The notes under the pieces were generated by a model that was not told where the DNA came from, did not search any database, and saw only the letters and a list, made by a program, of their open reading frames with translations. From the NCBI GenBank assembly GCA_902791025.1, contig CADATZ010000001.1, positions 1-64,000 of the forward strand: DNA of 64,000 nt, written 5' to 3'. Source of the DNA: an uncultured Chloroflexota bacterium. Its GTDB lineage: Bacteria > Chloroflexota > Anaerolineae > Anaerolineales > Anaerolineaceae. Of this stretch, positions 33,493-45,380 are shown one piece after another. The position numbers and the translations under genes were made by a program. How positions within the stretch are numbered: the first letter of the stretch is position 1; each line of letters begins with the position of its first letter.

Positions 33493-34568
33493 AATTCCAT
33501 CAGTTTCGACAAGATTTTCTCTGTCATTTCACTCCCGCTGAGGAACGAAACCTCAGATGGGGACTTAATATCAGCAGTGCGCCACCCATCCTGAAGTACC
33601 TGTGATACTGCTTTTTCAATGAAATCAGCTTCTTCTGAAAGGTCAAACGAATAACGAAGCATCATGGCAGCGGAAAGGATCGTGGCGATTGGGTTGGCAA
33701 GGTTTTTCCCCGCGATATCCGGTGCGGATCCATGGATCGGTTCATACATTCCGCGCGAACTGTCACCCAGGGAAGCTGATGCCAGCAGGCCAATTGATCC
33801 GGTGACCTGAGAAGCCTCGTCGGAAAGAATATCTCCGAACATGTTTGAGGTGACGATCACATCAAAGAAGGATGGCGCGCGGATGATTTGCATCGCGGCA
33901 TTGTCCACATACATATCATCCAACTGTACATCCGGAAATTCCGATTCACCCAGACGATGGACAGTTTCCCGCCACAGCCGTGAGGACTCAAGGACGTTCG
34001 CCTTGTCAATGGATGTCAGGTGCTTGCGGCGTTTTCTTGCAATTTCAAAAGCGCGTCTGGCAACCCGCTCGATTTCGGTTACGGAGTAGGATTCGGTATC
34101 ATAAGCCGTGTCTCCGGTCTCATTTCGTCCGCGTTCACCGAAATAAATGCCGCCTGTCAGTTCCCGGACGATCATCAGATCAAAGCCTTTTTCTGCAATA
34201 TCCGGACGCAGCACACAGGCTTCCGCAAGCGCAGGCTGAAGCGCAGCAGGACGCAGATTTGTGTAAAGGCCGAGAGCCTTGCGCAAACCGAGCAGTGCTT
34301 TTTCCGGCCTCATATTTCCGGAAAGGTGATCCCATTTCGGTCCGCCAACAGCACCAAGCAGGACACTGTCTGAGGCCAAACAGCCGTCAACAGTAACTTT
34401 CGGCAGTGGTTCGCCAAATTCATCAATAGCGCAGCCTCCGGCGAGATAAGTGGTGAATTTGAAGGTGTGACCAAATTTTGAAGCAACAAACTCCAGCACC
34501 TTTACGGTGCTGCCAACGATCTCAGGGCCGATCCCGTCACCGGGGACCAAAGCAATGTTATAGTTCAT
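33489..34568 (-). CDS. leuB: 3-isopropylmalate dehydrogenase
   Basis: 359 residues; NYNIALVPGDGIGPEIV at the N-terminus, LLGAVGGPKWDHL, then RELTGGIYFGERG, the catalytic Tyr/Lys/Asp region (SIDKANVLESSRLWRE, NMFGDILSDEASQ) and EPIHGSAPDIAGKNLANP. It oxidises and decarboxylates 3-isopropylmalate with NAD. Start ATG at 34568 follows GGGGTGAG; a GTG two codons earlier overlaps the leuD stop. Directly coupled to leuD and to the DUF815 gene. Confidence 0.96.
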   Translation of the reverse strand: MNYNIALVPGDGIGPEIVGSTVKVLEFVASKFGHTFKFTTYLAGGCAIDEFGEPLPKVTVDGCLASDSVLLGAVGGPKWDHLSGNMRPEKALLGLRKALGLYTNLRPAALQPALAEACVLRPDIAEKGFDLMIVRELTGGIYFGERGRNETGDTAYDTESYSVTEIERVARRAFEIARKRRKHLTSIDKANVLESSRLWRETVHRLGESEFPDVQLDDMYVDNAAMQIIRAPSFFDVIVTSNMFGDILSDEASQVTGSIGLLASASLGDSSRGMYEPIHGSAPDIAGKNLANPIATILSAAMMLRYSFDLSEEADFIEKAVSQVLQDGWRTADIKSPSEVSFLSGSEMTEKILSKLMEL

Positions 34569-34570
34569 AC

Positions 34571-35059
34571 TCACCCCAGCTTTTCTTTCAGATACGGGAG
34601 GAGTCCGCCTTTGTTGATGATATTTTCAATAAAGTGCGGAAATGCCTTCGCTTTAAAGGTTTCTCCGGTGGTTTCGTCATAGATTTTGCCTGTGGTCGTA
34701 TCAACCGAAATGATGTCGCCGGCTTGAATCGCTTCAGCAGCCTGTGGACATTCGAGAATAGGGAAACCGATATTGATGGCATTGCGGTAGAAGATACGAG
34801 CAAAACTGGCCGCGATCACGCAGGAAACACCCGATGCCTGAATCGCGATCGGAGCGTGTTCCCGGGAAGATCCGCAGCCAAAGTTCCATCCACCGACCAT
34901 GATATCACCAGCCTGAACGGAAGCGGCAAAGTTCTTATCGATATCTTCCATGCAGTGTGCAGCCAGGTCTTCCGGTTTCGGAGAATTCAGATAACGTGCC
35001 GGGATGATCACATCTGTGTCGACATTATCACCGTATTTACAAACTTTTCCTTTGAACAT
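34571..35059 (-). CDS. leuD: 3-isopropylmalate dehydratase small subunit
   Basis: 162 residues, the short archaeal/HacB-like type (about 160-170) rather than the 200-residue enterobacterial form: [40 protein letters not shown] and [15 protein letters not shown]. With LeuC it isomerises 2- to 3-isopropylmalate. Start at 35059 follows AAGGAGGTCAGC. It lies 13 bases downstream of leuC. Confidence 0.95.
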   Translation of the reverse strand: MFKGKVCKYGDNVDTDVIIPARYLNSPKPEDLAAHCMEDIDKNFAASVQAGDIMVGGWNFGCGSSREHAPIAIQASGVSCVIAASFARIFYRNAINIGFPILECPQAAEAIQAGDIISVDTTTGKIYDETTGETFKAKAFPHFIENIINKGGLLPYLKEKLG

Positions 35060-35072
35060 GCTGACCTCCTTC

Positions 35073-36332
35073 TTATAATATACGCGGATCTGCAACACAG
35101 CCGGCCAATGCAGAGGCAGCAGCGACTGCCGGACTGGCAAGGATCACTTCACTCTTTGTGTCACCCATGCGTCCGACAAAGTTGCGGTTGGTAGTCGTGA
35201 CAGCGCGTTCACCGGCTGCCATCACGCCCATATGTCCGCCAAGACAAGGACCGCAGGTTGGTGTAGAAACGGCACAACCGGCATGGATAAAGTCCTCAAG
35301 CAACCCTTCATGAAGTGCCTGCAGATAGATTTCCTGTGTCGCGGGGATCACGATACAGCGGACTCCGTCAGCAATCTTTTTCCCTTTCAGGATTGACGCG
35401 GCAATGCGGAGGTCAGAGATTCGTCCGTTGGTGCAGGAACCGATAACGACCTGCTGGATCGGCAAACCGGCGGCTTCTGTCACTGTCTTCGTATTGGATG
35501 GCAGATGAGGCAGGGAAACGGTCGGTTCAAGTTTTGACAAATCAATTGTGACGATGCGTGTATATTCAGCATCATCATCGGCTTCATAAATGACCGGCTC
35601 CCGCTGGAAGCGGTCTTTGATGTATTCTTTGACCACATCATCAACCGGGAAAATGCCATTTTTCCCGCCGGCTTCGATAGCCATGTTGGCGATGGTAAAG
35701 CGATCATCAATGCTCAGATTCGCAATACCGTCGCCGGTAAATTCCAGAGATTGATAGAGCGCTCCATCCACGCCGATTTCACCGATCAGATGCAGAATAA
35801 CATCTTTCCCGGAGACACAGGGTCCGGGTTTCCCCGTCAATTCAACCTTGATTGCAGAGGGAACCTTGAACCAGTTTTGACCGGAAGCCATGCCGGCTGC
35901 CATATCGGTCGATCCGACGCCCGTGGAGAAAGCACCCAAGGCACCATAAGTGCAGGTGTGGGAATCGGCACCAATCACACAATCACCGGGACCGACAATT
36001 CCCTGTTCAGGGAGCAGCGCGTGTTCTATTCCGACTGTACCGACATCATAAAAGTGTTTGATATGATGTTTTTCCGCGAAATCACGGGCGGTTTTGCACA
36101 GATCGGCGGATTTAATATCCTTGCAGGGCGTATAATGGTCCAAAGCGATGACGATTTTTTCCGGGTCAAAAACCTTGGTAAAACCTGCCTTTTCAAAAAC
36201 ACCAATCGCAACCGGCGTGGTGACATCATTGCCGAGAACAATATCCAGATTAGCTTCGATCAAATCCCCCGCGTGCACTTCCGGAAGACCGGCATGTGCT
36301 GCCAGGATTTTTTGCGTCATTGTCATTCCCAT
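35073..36332 (-). CDS. leuC: 3-isopropylmalate dehydratase large subunit
   Basis: 419 residues, the HacA/archaeal-type length. Cysteine ligands of the 4Fe-4S cluster appear in [13 protein letters not shown] and [37 protein letters not shown] is the usual substrate-site segment. Works with LeuD. The ATG overlaps the leuA stop by one base (TAATG), and GGAGG lies just upstream. Confidence 0.96.
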   Translation of the reverse strand: MGMTMTQKILAAHAGLPEVHAGDLIEANLDIVLGNDVTTPVAIGVFEKAGFTKVFDPEKIVIALDHYTPCKDIKSADLCKTARDFAEKHHIKHFYDVGTVGIEHALLPEQGIVGPGDCVIGADSHTCTYGALGAFSTGVGSTDMAAGMASGQNWFKVPSAIKVELTGKPGPCVSGKDVILHLIGEIGVDGALYQSLEFTGDGIANLSIDDRFTIANMAIEAGGKNGIFPVDDVVKEYIKDRFQREPVIYEADDDAEYTRIVTIDLSKLEPTVSLPHLPSNTKTVTEAAGLPIQQVVIGSCTNGRISDLRIAASILKGKKIADGVRCIVIPATQEIYLQALHEGLLEDFIHAGCAVSTPTCGPCLGGHMGVMAAGERAVTTTNRNFVGRMGDTKSEVILASPAVAAASALAGCVADPRIL

Positions 36333-37876
36333 TATTCAGCCTCCTTCGCCTTCGCTTCATAGGCAGCCAGACGGTTCATAGCGGTCAGGTAAGCATTTAC
36401 GGACGCCTCAATAATATCCGTGGAAAGTCCGCGGCCGGTAAAGGTTTTATTGTGTGAGCTGATCTTGACTGTGACGTCACCCAATGTGTCCTTGCCTTCG
36501 GAAATGGAGTTGATTGAGAAAATATCAAAGCTGTGTTCAGAAGGTTTGATGATCTGATCAATGGCATTGAATGCCGCATCGATCGGACCGTCACCCAGAG
36601 CTACTGCCTGGAATTTTTCTTCATCTTTCTTCAGGCTGACAGTGCAGGTGGCTGTTGTAAAGTTGCTCGTGCTTGTCTGGAACCAGTCGAGGACATAACC
36701 GTTTTCATCCACTTCCTGAATCAGGTTCGCGGTGTGATGTGTGACAATGGCCTCAAGGTCGGCATCGGTGATGTTCTTTTTCTTGTCACAGACGTCTTTG
36801 AATTCTTCAAAGCAGCGGTCGATTTCTTCTTTCGTGAGCGTGTATCCGAGTTCTTCGATACGCTGGGTGAAAGCGTGACGTCCGGAATGTTTTCCGAGAA
36901 CCAGATTGTTGGCAACAATACCGACAGCTTCAGGAGTCATGATCTCATAGGTCTTTTTGTTGGCCAAAACACCATGCTGGTGGATACCCGCTTCATGCGC
37001 GAAAGCATTTTTGCCAACGATAGCCTTGTTCAGCGGAGCCGTTTGACCGATGATGTTGTAAACTGTCTTGCTGGAACGGTAGATCTGTGTGGTATCAATG
37101 CGTGTTTCAACATTATAGGTATCCTGGCGGGTGTGTATCGCCATGACGACTTCTTCCAGAGCAGTATTTCCGGCACGTTCCCCCAGGCCATTGATCGTAC
37201 ATTCAATTTGTCGTGCTCCGCCCAAAACACCGGCGAGGGAATTGGATGTCGCCATGCCAAGATCATTATGGCAATGCACAGAGAAAATTGCCTTTTCAGA
37301 ACCAGCCGCATGAGCGCGGACATATTCGATCAAATGGCGCATCTCGCCCGGTGTCGTATAACCGACGGTATCCGGCAGATTGATGGTTGTGGCTCCATTA
37401 GCGATGGCGATTTCAGTCACACGGGAAAGAAAGTCGAGATCACTGCGTGTAGCATCCTCTGCGGAGAATTCAATATTTGAACAGAACTTTTTCGCATAGG
37501 CAACCATTTTCCCTGCTTGTTCCAGCACTTCTTCCGGCTTCATACGGAGCTTGTATTCCATATGGAGCGGGGATGTGGCGATGAAGACATGAATGCGTGG
37601 GTCAGCAGCACCTTTTACCGCTTCCCAGGCAGCATCGATATCTTTTACGGTCGCGCGGGCAAGTGAGGCAACAGTGCAGTCTTTAACGGTCTCTGAAATG
37701 GTTTTTACCGATTCAAAGTCTCCGGGGGAGACAATAGCGAAACCTGCCTCGATAACGTCGACTTTGAGCTTTTCCAGACAGCGGGCAATCTCGATTTTTT
37801 CCTTGAGATTCATGCTGCAGCCCGGTGATTGCTCTCCGTCACGCAGTGTTGTATCAAAAATTTTTACCTGATCCAT
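36332..37876 (-). CDS. leuA: 2-isopropylmalate synthase
   Basis: 514 residues. HMGL-like TIM barrel ([33 protein letters not shown], [12 protein letters not shown]) followed by the C-terminal LeuA dimer/allosteric domain ([23 protein letters not shown]). It joins acetyl-CoA and 2-ketoisovalerate, the first committed leucine step, and is normally inhibited by leucine. Start at 37876 follows GGAAAGGACG. A dispersed palindromic repeat separates it from ilvD, so leuACDB could also have its own transcript. Confidence 0.96.
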   Translation of the reverse strand: MDQVKIFDTTLRDGEQSPGCSMNLKEKIEIARCLEKLKVDVIEAGFAIVSPGDFESVKTISETVKDCTVASLARATVKDIDAAWEAVKGAADPRIHVFIATSPLHMEYKLRMKPEEVLEQAGKMVAYAKKFCSNIEFSAEDATRSDLDFLSRVTEIAIANGATTINLPDTVGYTTPGEMRHLIEYVRAHAAGSEKAIFSVHCHNDLGMATSNSLAGVLGGARQIECTINGLGERAGNTALEEVVMAIHTRQDTYNVETRIDTTQIYRSSKTVYNIIGQTAPLNKAIVGKNAFAHEAGIHQHGVLANKKTYEIMTPEAVGIVANNLVLGKHSGRHAFTQRIEELGYTLTKEEIDRCFEEFKDVCDKKKNITDADLEAIVTHHTANLIQEVDENGYVLDWFQTSTSNFTTATCTVSLKKDEEKFQAVALGDGPIDAAFNAIDQIIKPSEHSFDIFSINSISEGKDTLGDVTVKISSHNKTFTGRGLSTDIIEASVNAYLTAMNRLAAYEAKAKEAE

Positions 37877-37919
37877 TCTCGTCCTTTCCATCTGTCGTAA
37901 ATATTAGACAGAAAAGATT

Positions 37920-38014
37920 ATATTCAGGGTTGAGCACTTGGGGACTGACATCATGTGTCGCGAAGCCGACATGAACGTGTCTGTCCACATGTGCGTCGCT
38001 GTGTTCTGAACAGT
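37920..38014. repeat. Dispersed palindromic element, copy 3
   Basis: Begins TATTCAGGG, ends GTTCTGAACAG. The inside can fold into one long hairpin with loop region GTCGCGAAGCCGAC. Very similar to copy 4 (44227-44320), with paired changes. Located between ilvD and leuA. Confidence 0.75.
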
Positions 38015-38076
38015 TACGACAGAAAAAGCAATGTAAGTGCAAACAGCAGCGTAAAAGAAACGCTGCTGTTAAAAAA

Positions 38077-39738
38077 TTATTCTAAAATGGCGCCTTTGTC
38101 CGCAGAGGAAACCAGTTTGGCATAGCGCGCCAGATAACCGGTTTTCACCTTCGGTTCGGGGCAGACCCAATTTGCACGGCGGGCCGCGAGTTCCTCATCC
38201 GGAACTTTCAGTTCGATCGTGTGGGCCGGAATATCAATAGCGATCAAATCACCTTCCTGAACCAGCCCAATTGGACCGCCGGATGCGGCTTCCGGGCTGA
38301 CATGACCGATGGAAGCACCGCGTGTGGCACCGGAGAAGCGTCCGTCTGTGATCAGCGCAACAGATTCACCCAGCCCCATGCCGACGATTGCGGAAGTCGG
38401 GTTCAGCATTTCGCGCATACCCGGTCCACCCTTCGGACCTTCGTAACGAATGACAACCACATCTCCCGGGTGAATACCACCGTCATAGATAACCCGGATA
38501 GCTTCTTCCTCGGAATCAAACACACGGGCGGGGCCTTCATGTTTCATCATGGATGCGGCAACGGCAGATTGTTTCACAACGCATCCATCCGGTGCCAGGT
38601 TCCCCTTCAGGACAGCGATACCGCCGGTAGCCATGAACGGATTCTCAAACGGGCGGATGATTTCCGGATTGCGGTTATGGGCATTTGCCAGATTCTCTTC
38701 CATGGTTTTTCCGGTGACGGTCATAACGGAGGTATCCAGCAGATTGCCTTTAGTCAGTTCCTTCATCACGGCATAAACACCACCTGCTGCATCCAGATCT
38801 TCCATAAAGGTATCTCCGGCAGGTGCCAGATGGCAGAGGTTCGGGGTCTTGCCGCTGATCTCGTTTGCCATATTGAAGTCGATGGTAACATGTGCTTCGT
38901 GAGCAATTGCGGGCAGATGGAGCATGGTGTTTGTAGAACATCCCAATGCCATATCAACCGTTTCCGCATTGTGGAATGCGGCAGGGGTCATGATGTCTGA
39001 CGGGCGGATATTCTGTTCGACCAGCTTCATGATCTGCATTCCGGTCTTCTTTGCGAGACGGATGCGTGCTGAAAGCGGGGCGGGGATTGTCCCGTTCCCG
39101 GGCAGTGCCATACCGATGGCTTCGGTGAGGCAGTTCATGGAGTTAGCTGTGTACATGCCGGAGCAGGAGCCGCAGGACGGGCAGGCATCCTCGACATAGG
39201 TCTGGACACCTTCATCGTCGATCTTGTTGGCGTGATAAGCGCCAACTGCTTCAAACATATGACTGAGGCAGGTACGTCGGCCGTCGGGAAGCTTCCCTGC
39301 GAGCATTGGTCCGCCGGAGCAGAAGATGGTCGGAACGTTAATACGTGCCGCTGCCATCAGAAGTCCCGGAACATTTTTGTCGCAGTTCGGGACCATGACG
39401 AGACCGTCAAACTGGTGCGCAATCGCCATTGCCTCTGTGGAATCGGCGATCAGGTCACGGGTAACCAGGGAGTATTTCATCCCGATATGGCCCATGGCGA
39501 TCCCATCGCAAACTGCAATAGCGGGGAAAAGGATCGGCGTACCACCTGCGGCACGCACACCGGCTTTGACTGCTTCTGCAATTTTGTCCAGGTGCATATG
39601 TCCGGGGACGATCTCATTATAGGAGCTGACAATACCGATGATCGGTCTGCTGAGTTCCTCTTCCGTAAGTCCCAGTGCATAAAGCAGACTGCGGTTTGGC
39701 GCGCGGTCCACGCCGATTTTAATTTGATCTGAATTCAT
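38077..39738 (-). CDS. ilvD: Dihydroxy-acid dehydratase
   Basis: 553 residues, full length. Fe-S cysteines in [10 protein letters not shown] and [19 protein letters not shown]; also [12 protein letters not shown] and [14 protein letters not shown] near the C-terminus. It dehydrates the dihydroxy acids in Val and Ile synthesis. The site CGGAGT precedes the ATG. It follows ilvC by about 110 bases, which hold an inverted repeat of TGAAGAA type. Confidence 0.96.
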   Translation of the reverse strand: MNSDQIKIGVDRAPNRSLLYALGLTEEELSRPIIGIVSSYNEIVPGHMHLDKIAEAVKAGVRAAGGTPILFPAIAVCDGIAMGHIGMKYSLVTRDLIADSTEAMAIAHQFDGLVMVPNCDKNVPGLLMAAARINVPTIFCSGGPMLAGKLPDGRRTCLSHMFEAVGAYHANKIDDEGVQTYVEDACPSCGSCSGMYTANSMNCLTEAIGMALPGNGTIPAPLSARIRLAKKTGMQIMKLVEQNIRPSDIMTPAAFHNAETVDMALGCSTNTMLHLPAIAHEAHVTIDFNMANEISGKTPNLCHLAPAGDTFMEDLDAAGGVYAVMKELTKGNLLDTSVMTVTGKTMEENLANAHNRNPEIIRPFENPFMATGGIAVLKGNLAPDGCVVKQSAVAASMMKHEGPARVFDSEEEAIRVIYDGGIHPGDVVVIRYEGPKGGPGMREMLNPTSAIVGMGLGESVALITDGRFSGATRGASIGHVSPEAASGGPIGLVQEGDLIAIDIPAHTIELKVPDEELAARRANWVCPEPKVKTGYLARYAKLVSSADKGAILE

Positions 39739-39754
39739 AAGAACTCCGTTCGTA

Positions 39755-39838
39755 AATGAAGAATGAAGAAGTAAGATGTAAGAATAATTCGTATAGGGAA
39801 GTACCTGAAAAAATCTTTATCTTTCTTCATTCTTCATT
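39755..39838. repeat. Inverted repeat of AATGAAGAATGAAGAA type
   Basis: 16-bp perfect arms at 39755-39770 and 39823-39838 enclosing 52 bases. The heptad-like AATGAAG text also occurs in related form near 52690. Located between ilvC and ilvD. Confidence 0.7.
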
Positions 39839-39851
39839 CATAATTCTTAAT

Positions 39852-41412
<1,561 letters not shown>

Positions 41413-41424
41413 GCTGTCCTCCGT

Positions 41425-43131
41425 TTAGCTCAAAAGGAATTGCGTGATCTGGTCGCCGGCTTTGACCATCGGACGAACCATTTCATCAATATCGATAACG
41501 CAGTCGATAACGTATCCGGTGCCGCATTTCAATGCATCTTCAATCGCTTCGCACAAGTCCTTCTGATTGTTGACACGTCTGCCTTTGAGTCCATACGCTT
41601 CCGCGAGTTTGACAAAATCCGGTCCACGGTCCAGTGTGGTTTCGGAAAAGTGACCTTTGTAAATGAGGTTCTGCCACTGCCGGACCATGCCGAGCGTTCC
41701 GTTATTAAAGATGAAAGTGATCACAGGAATGTTGTAATACTGCTCTGTACATAGTTCGTTGCAGTTCATACGGAAGGAACCGTCACCGGTGATGTGGATC
41801 ACGCATTTGTTCGGATTGCCGACTTTCGCACCGATGGCGGCACCCAGACCAAAGCCCATGGTGCCGAATCCTCCGGAAGTCAGCAGCTGGCCGGAGTAAT
41901 CAAAATGGAAATGCTGGATTGCCCACATCTGGTGCTGACCGACATCGGTGGAAACGATCGTGTCCTGCGGACAGATCCGGGCAATCGCGGAAAGAACCTG
42001 CTTGGGATTGAGCACAGAACCACCGTCTGCATATTCGGTTTCAGTCGGGTAGGAAAAGACGAATTTTTTCCATTCGCTGTGATCCTGCTGTTCCAAACGG
42101 GAATTCAGCATATTCAGTACGTCTTTCGCATAGCCGACAATATGATGGTCTGTCTGTACATTCTTGTTGATTTCAGAGCGGTCAATATCGATATGGACGA
42201 TCTTAGCCTGGCTGGCGAAATTCTTTGGATCAAGAGCAACACGGTCGGAAAAACGGCAGCCAACCGCGATCAGCAGGTCGCAGTTATCACAGGCGATGTT
42301 GGAAGCCTGTGAACCGTGCATACCGATCATGCCGGTGACCAGCGGATTTCGTCCGCAGATACCACCACCGCCCATCACGGTAACAGCAGTAGGAGCGTCA
42401 ATAATGTTGGCGAACTCCGTAAACTCCCTGTCGCAGCGGCTTCTGGCTACACCGCCGCCGCAAATCAGCAGAGGCTTGTTGGACTCATTGATCATTTCAA
42501 CGAGCTTGTCAATATCGCCTCTGTCAATGGAAGGCTCCTGAAAATCGATCGTGGAACGGTCGATCAGCTCTTTCAGCTTGCCGCTTTCCTTGTGGCGGTT
42601 GAGCGGCAGAAATTCATAGTCTGCGGTTTCAGCCGTGACGTTTTTCAGAATGTCAATAAGGACCGGACCGGGGCGGCCGCTGCGGGCAATGGCAAAGGCT
42701 GCACGGATGGTGTCGGCAAGTTTTGTGACATCTCTCACCAGGAAATTTGACTTGGTGATCGGCATGGTGACGCCGGTGATATCAACTTCCTGGAAGGAGT
42801 CTTTTCCGATAAGGTTGTCCGAAACATTGCAGGTGATAAAGACGATCGGTGATGAGTCAATATAAGCGGTAGCAATTCCGGTGGTCAGGTTGGTAGAACC
42901 GGGTCCGGAAGTCGCAAAGGCAACACCGACTTTTCCGGTGCTGCGGGCATAACCATCAGCCGCGTGAGCAGCGCCTTGTTCATGCGCGGTAAGGTAATGC
43001 TTGATTTTACCGTGATATTTGTAAAGCGCATCGTATACGTTGAGAATCGTCCCGCCGGGGTAGCCAAATACTACACTGACTTCCTGCTCCAGCAGACATT
43101 CCATTACTATTTCAGCCCCTGTTTTCTTCAA
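41425..43131 (-). CDS. ilvB: Acetolactate synthase large subunit
   Basis: 568 residues, ThDP-dependent enzyme with three domains: GYPGGTILNVYDALY (catalytic Glu in the following HEQGAAHAADGYAR), the middle FAD-type domain, and the ThDP motif GDGSFRMNCNELCTEQYYNIPVITFIFNN. It makes acetolactate and acetohydroxybutyrate. Start is TTG (43131), supported by AAGGA just upstream and by family alignment. First gene of the operon. Confidence 0.96.
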   Translation of the reverse strand: MKKTGAEIVMECLLEQEVSVVFGYPGGTILNVYDALYKYHGKIKHYLTAHEQGAAHAADGYARSTGKVGVAFATSGPGSTNLTTGIATAYIDSSPIVFITCNVSDNLIGKDSFQEVDITGVTMPITKSNFLVRDVTKLADTIRAAFAIARSGRPGPVLIDILKNVTAETADYEFLPLNRHKESGKLKELIDRSTIDFQEPSIDRGDIDKLVEMINESNKPLLICGGGVARSRCDREFTEFANIIDAPTAVTVMGGGGICGRNPLVTGMIGMHGSQASNIACDNCDLLIAVGCRFSDRVALDPKNFASQAKIVHIDIDRSEINKNVQTDHHIVGYAKDVLNMLNSRLEQQDHSEWKKFVFSYPTETEYADGGSVLNPKQVLSAIARICPQDTIVSTDVGQHQMWAIQHFHFDYSGQLLTSGGFGTMGFGLGAAIGAKVGNPNKCVIHITGDGSFRMNCNELCTEQYYNIPVITFIFNNGTLGMVRQWQNLIYKGHFSETTLDRGPDFVKLAEAYGLKGRRVNNQKDLCEAIEDALKCGTGYVIDCVIDIDEMVRPMVKAGDQITQFLLS

Positions 43132-43451
43132 AATCCTTGTTCCTTCTTTCCTATTATAGAAACGGGCGGCTGCCCGATTTTTTTGAGGGAAATATTTAAA
43201 TTTGGCCCATCTTATCCTTTGATTTTCTATTCACTGAATTCTAATGACTATCTGAGAAAAAGAAGCGTTTTAATACAAAAAATGTGACTTTTGAAGAATA
43301 TTCAGCATTCAATTATTTTATTTTGAAATACAGGAAAAGAAATATTTTATACATAAAAAAACATGAGATTTATTGTGCGATATTCCAAAAATTTATTATA
43401 ATAAAAATAAGGAAAAATATATCTTTCAAAAAACAGAAAGGGAGTTTTTTT
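43132..43451. other. AT-rich divergent gap between ilvB and mgtC
   Basis: No gene or T-box-like leader was recognised. A hairpin CGGGC-GGCT-GCCCG (43164-43177) followed by ATTTTTTT looks like a plus-strand terminator, although no plus-strand gene precedes it; on the minus strand it sits in the ilvB leader about 30 bases before the start. Confidence 0.4.
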
Positions 43452-44180
43452 ATGACCCTTGGACAATACATGACGGAGCAATTCTCACTGATGCAGTATG
43501 GAGAATTCGTTTTGAGAATTCTGGCTGCCTGTCTGTGTGGTGCTGCTATCGGTTTTGAGCGGAGTATGCGGTTTAAAGAGGCTGGAATTCGAACCCACAT
43601 GATCGTATGCTGCGCTGCCGCTCTGATGATGATCGTTTCGAAATACGGGTTTGCTGATATGGTAGATGCTTCAGGTAAAGATTTTCCAGGCATACGCGGC
43701 GCTGATTCCGCACGTATCGCGGCACAGGTAGTTTCCGGTATCTCCTTCCTGGGTGCAGGGATCATCTTCCGCAACGGAACGTCGATCCGCGGTCTTACGA
43801 CAGCAGCAGGCATCTGGGCTACAGCCGGTATCGGGCTTGCGATTGGCGCTGGTCTCTATCTGATCGGATTTGTCAGTGCAATTATTATCGCATTAATGCA
43901 GGTCATTATGCACAAATATTCAATCAGCTACGATGCGTTCATTGTCGGCCGGGTGCATTGTACTGTTACCCATTCTGCTAATTTTCGTACCGCTATGAAT
44001 GATTTCATCGAAAAGAACAATATGAAGGTTCTGTCGAGCAAAATCGCTGCCAAGGAAGATGGCGTGACAACCTACGATATGACGCTCCGTTTGAATCAGA
44101 ATATTACTATGCATGAATTGACTGATTTCCTTGAATCGATCGATGGTGTGAGAGAGATCAGCTGCGAACTTGGAATGTGA
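43452..44180 (+). CDS. MgtC/SapB family membrane protein
   Basis: 242 residues. The N-terminal membrane domain has the family hallmarks FVLRILAACLCGAAIGFERS, GIRTHMIVC, ARIAAQVVSGISFLGAGIIFR and GLTTAAGIWATAGIGLAIGAG; a C-terminal ACT-like domain follows (about 165-242). MgtC proteins help survival at low magnesium in other bacteria. Start at 43452 is chosen because AAAGGGAG lies upstream; the longer frame upstream is low-complexity Lys/Ile. It ends in a strong terminator. Confidence 0.9.
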   Translation: MTLGQYMTEQFSLMQYGEFVLRILAACLCGAAIGFERSMRFKEAGIRTHMIVCCAAALMMIVSKYGFADMVDASGKDFPGIRGADSARIAAQVVSGISFLGAGIIFRNGTSIRGLTTAAGIWATAGIGLAIGAGLYLIGFVSAIIIALMQVIMHKYSISYDAFIVGRVHCTVTHSANFRTAMNDFIEKNNMKVLSSKIAAKEDGVTTYDMTLRLNQNITMHELTDFLESIDGVREISCELGM

Positions 44181-44181
44181 A

Positions 44182-44213
44182 AATAATAAACCGCCAAGAG
44201 GCGGTTTATTATT
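44182..44213 (+). terminator. Terminator of the mgtC-like gene
   Basis: Perfect 14-bp stem AATAATAAACCGCC/GGCGGTTTATTATT with loop AAGA. Confidence 0.85.
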
Positions 44214-44226
44214 TAAAAAAATGTAT

Positions 44227-44320
44227 CTATTCAGGACGAAGCACATGGGGACTGGCATCTTGTGTCGCGAAGCCGACACGAGTGTGCCTGTCACCATGTG
44301 CGTCCATGAGTTATGAATAG
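44227..44320. repeat. Dispersed palindromic element, copy 4
   Basis: Begins CTATTCAGG, ends TTATGAATAG. Between them, GCACATGG (44240 region) pairs with CCATGTGC, then GGCA with TGCC and TGTGTCG with CGACACG around the loop CGAAG: one long hairpin. Closely related to copy 3, with compensating base changes. Confidence 0.75.
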
Positions 44321-44468
44321 TTTCAAAATAAAAAAACATAAGTTATTTAATATATTATCCATAATCAGAATTTATAATAATGTTCATAAAAAACCTATAA
44401 AATGCTATATAATATGATATAGTTATAAAAAATTATTATTACTTAGGCTTTCCTTTTGAGGTACTGAT

Positions 44469-45380
44469 ATGTTAGACGCGAAACTTGAAACTTTGTTAGT
44501 AGTAGCTGAAGAAAAAAGCTTTACAAAGGCAGCTCAAATATTATCTCTGACGCAGCCGGCAGTGAGCAACCATATTTCAATGCTTGAGAAGGAAATCGGT
44601 GAAAAGATTTTTTACCGAAAAAAAGGCGAAATCATGATCACGCCGGAAGGCGAGATCGTCGTCAAATACGCCAAGCGAATAAAAAGTCTTTACGCAAGGA
44701 TGTTTGACAAAATCTCTGAGTTGGATAAACAAATCGTAAAAATTCGTGTAGGAATCACACATACCTCAGAAAGTAATGAAATTGCGGAAGTGCTGGCAAA
44801 ATACGGCATCTCTCAGGGAAATATTAATATAACGATCATCACCGACACGAAAAAGAACCTGTATGAGATGCTCGAAAATTATGAGATCGATTTTGCGGTT
44901 ATCGAAGGCCGTCGGCAGATGAAGAATCTGAATTACCTGATGTTGGACATGGATTACCTGGTATGTATCCTCTCCAATAACAACCCGCTGTCCAAACAAT
45001 CCATGGTTTCTCTCTCGGACCTGAAAAAAGAACACATTATCCTGCGCCTTCCGGAATCCGAAACCAGAAAGCTTTTCGAAGCCACGCTGATTAGTGTGAA
45101 TGATTCCATCGATAATTTTGACGTGTCCATTGAAGTTGATAATATCGCCACCATCAAAGATCTGATCCGTAAGGATCTCGGCGTTTCGGTGCTGCCGCAA
45201 AGTGCCTGTATGGATGAGCTTCGCAAGGGAAAGATCACTGCACTGCCAATCGAAAACCTGAGCATGGCAAGAGAGACAAACATCGTTTACAACAAGGATT
45301 TTGCCCGGCTTGATCTGATCCGCGATTTTGTTGATCTTTATAACCGGGTAAAAGCGAACGGGTATCAGATAACACCGTAA
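44469..45380 (+). CDS. LysR-family transcriptional regulator
   Basis: 303 residues. N-terminal winged helix (LETLLVVAEEKSFTKAAQIL, SLTQPAVSNHISMLEKEIGEKIFYRKKG), then the substrate-binding domain with two Rossmann lobes. The ribosome site GAGGT precedes the ATG. The next gene, an MFS transporter, starts a few bases downstream, so the regulator probably controls its own transporter operon in response to an unknown ligand. Confidence 0.92.
   Translation: MLDAKLETLLVVAEEKSFTKAAQILSLTQPAVSNHISMLEKEIGEKIFYRKKGEIMITPEGEIVVKYAKRIKSLYARMFDKISELDKQIVKIRVGITHTSESNEIAEVLAKYGISQGNINITIITDTKKNLYEMLENYEIDFAVIEGRRQMKNLNYLMLDMDYLVCILSNNNPLSKQSMVSLSDLKKEHIILRLPESETRKLFEATLISVNDSIDNFDVSIEVDNIATIKDLIRKDLGVSVLPQSACMDELRKGKITALPIENLSMARETNIVYNKDFARLDLIRDFVDLYNRVKANGYQITP

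Noticed and set aside
43132..43451. T-box or leader-peptide attenuator for ilvB
   Set aside because: No T-box core (TGGnACC-like) and no leader peptide rich in Leu/Val/Ile codons was seen.
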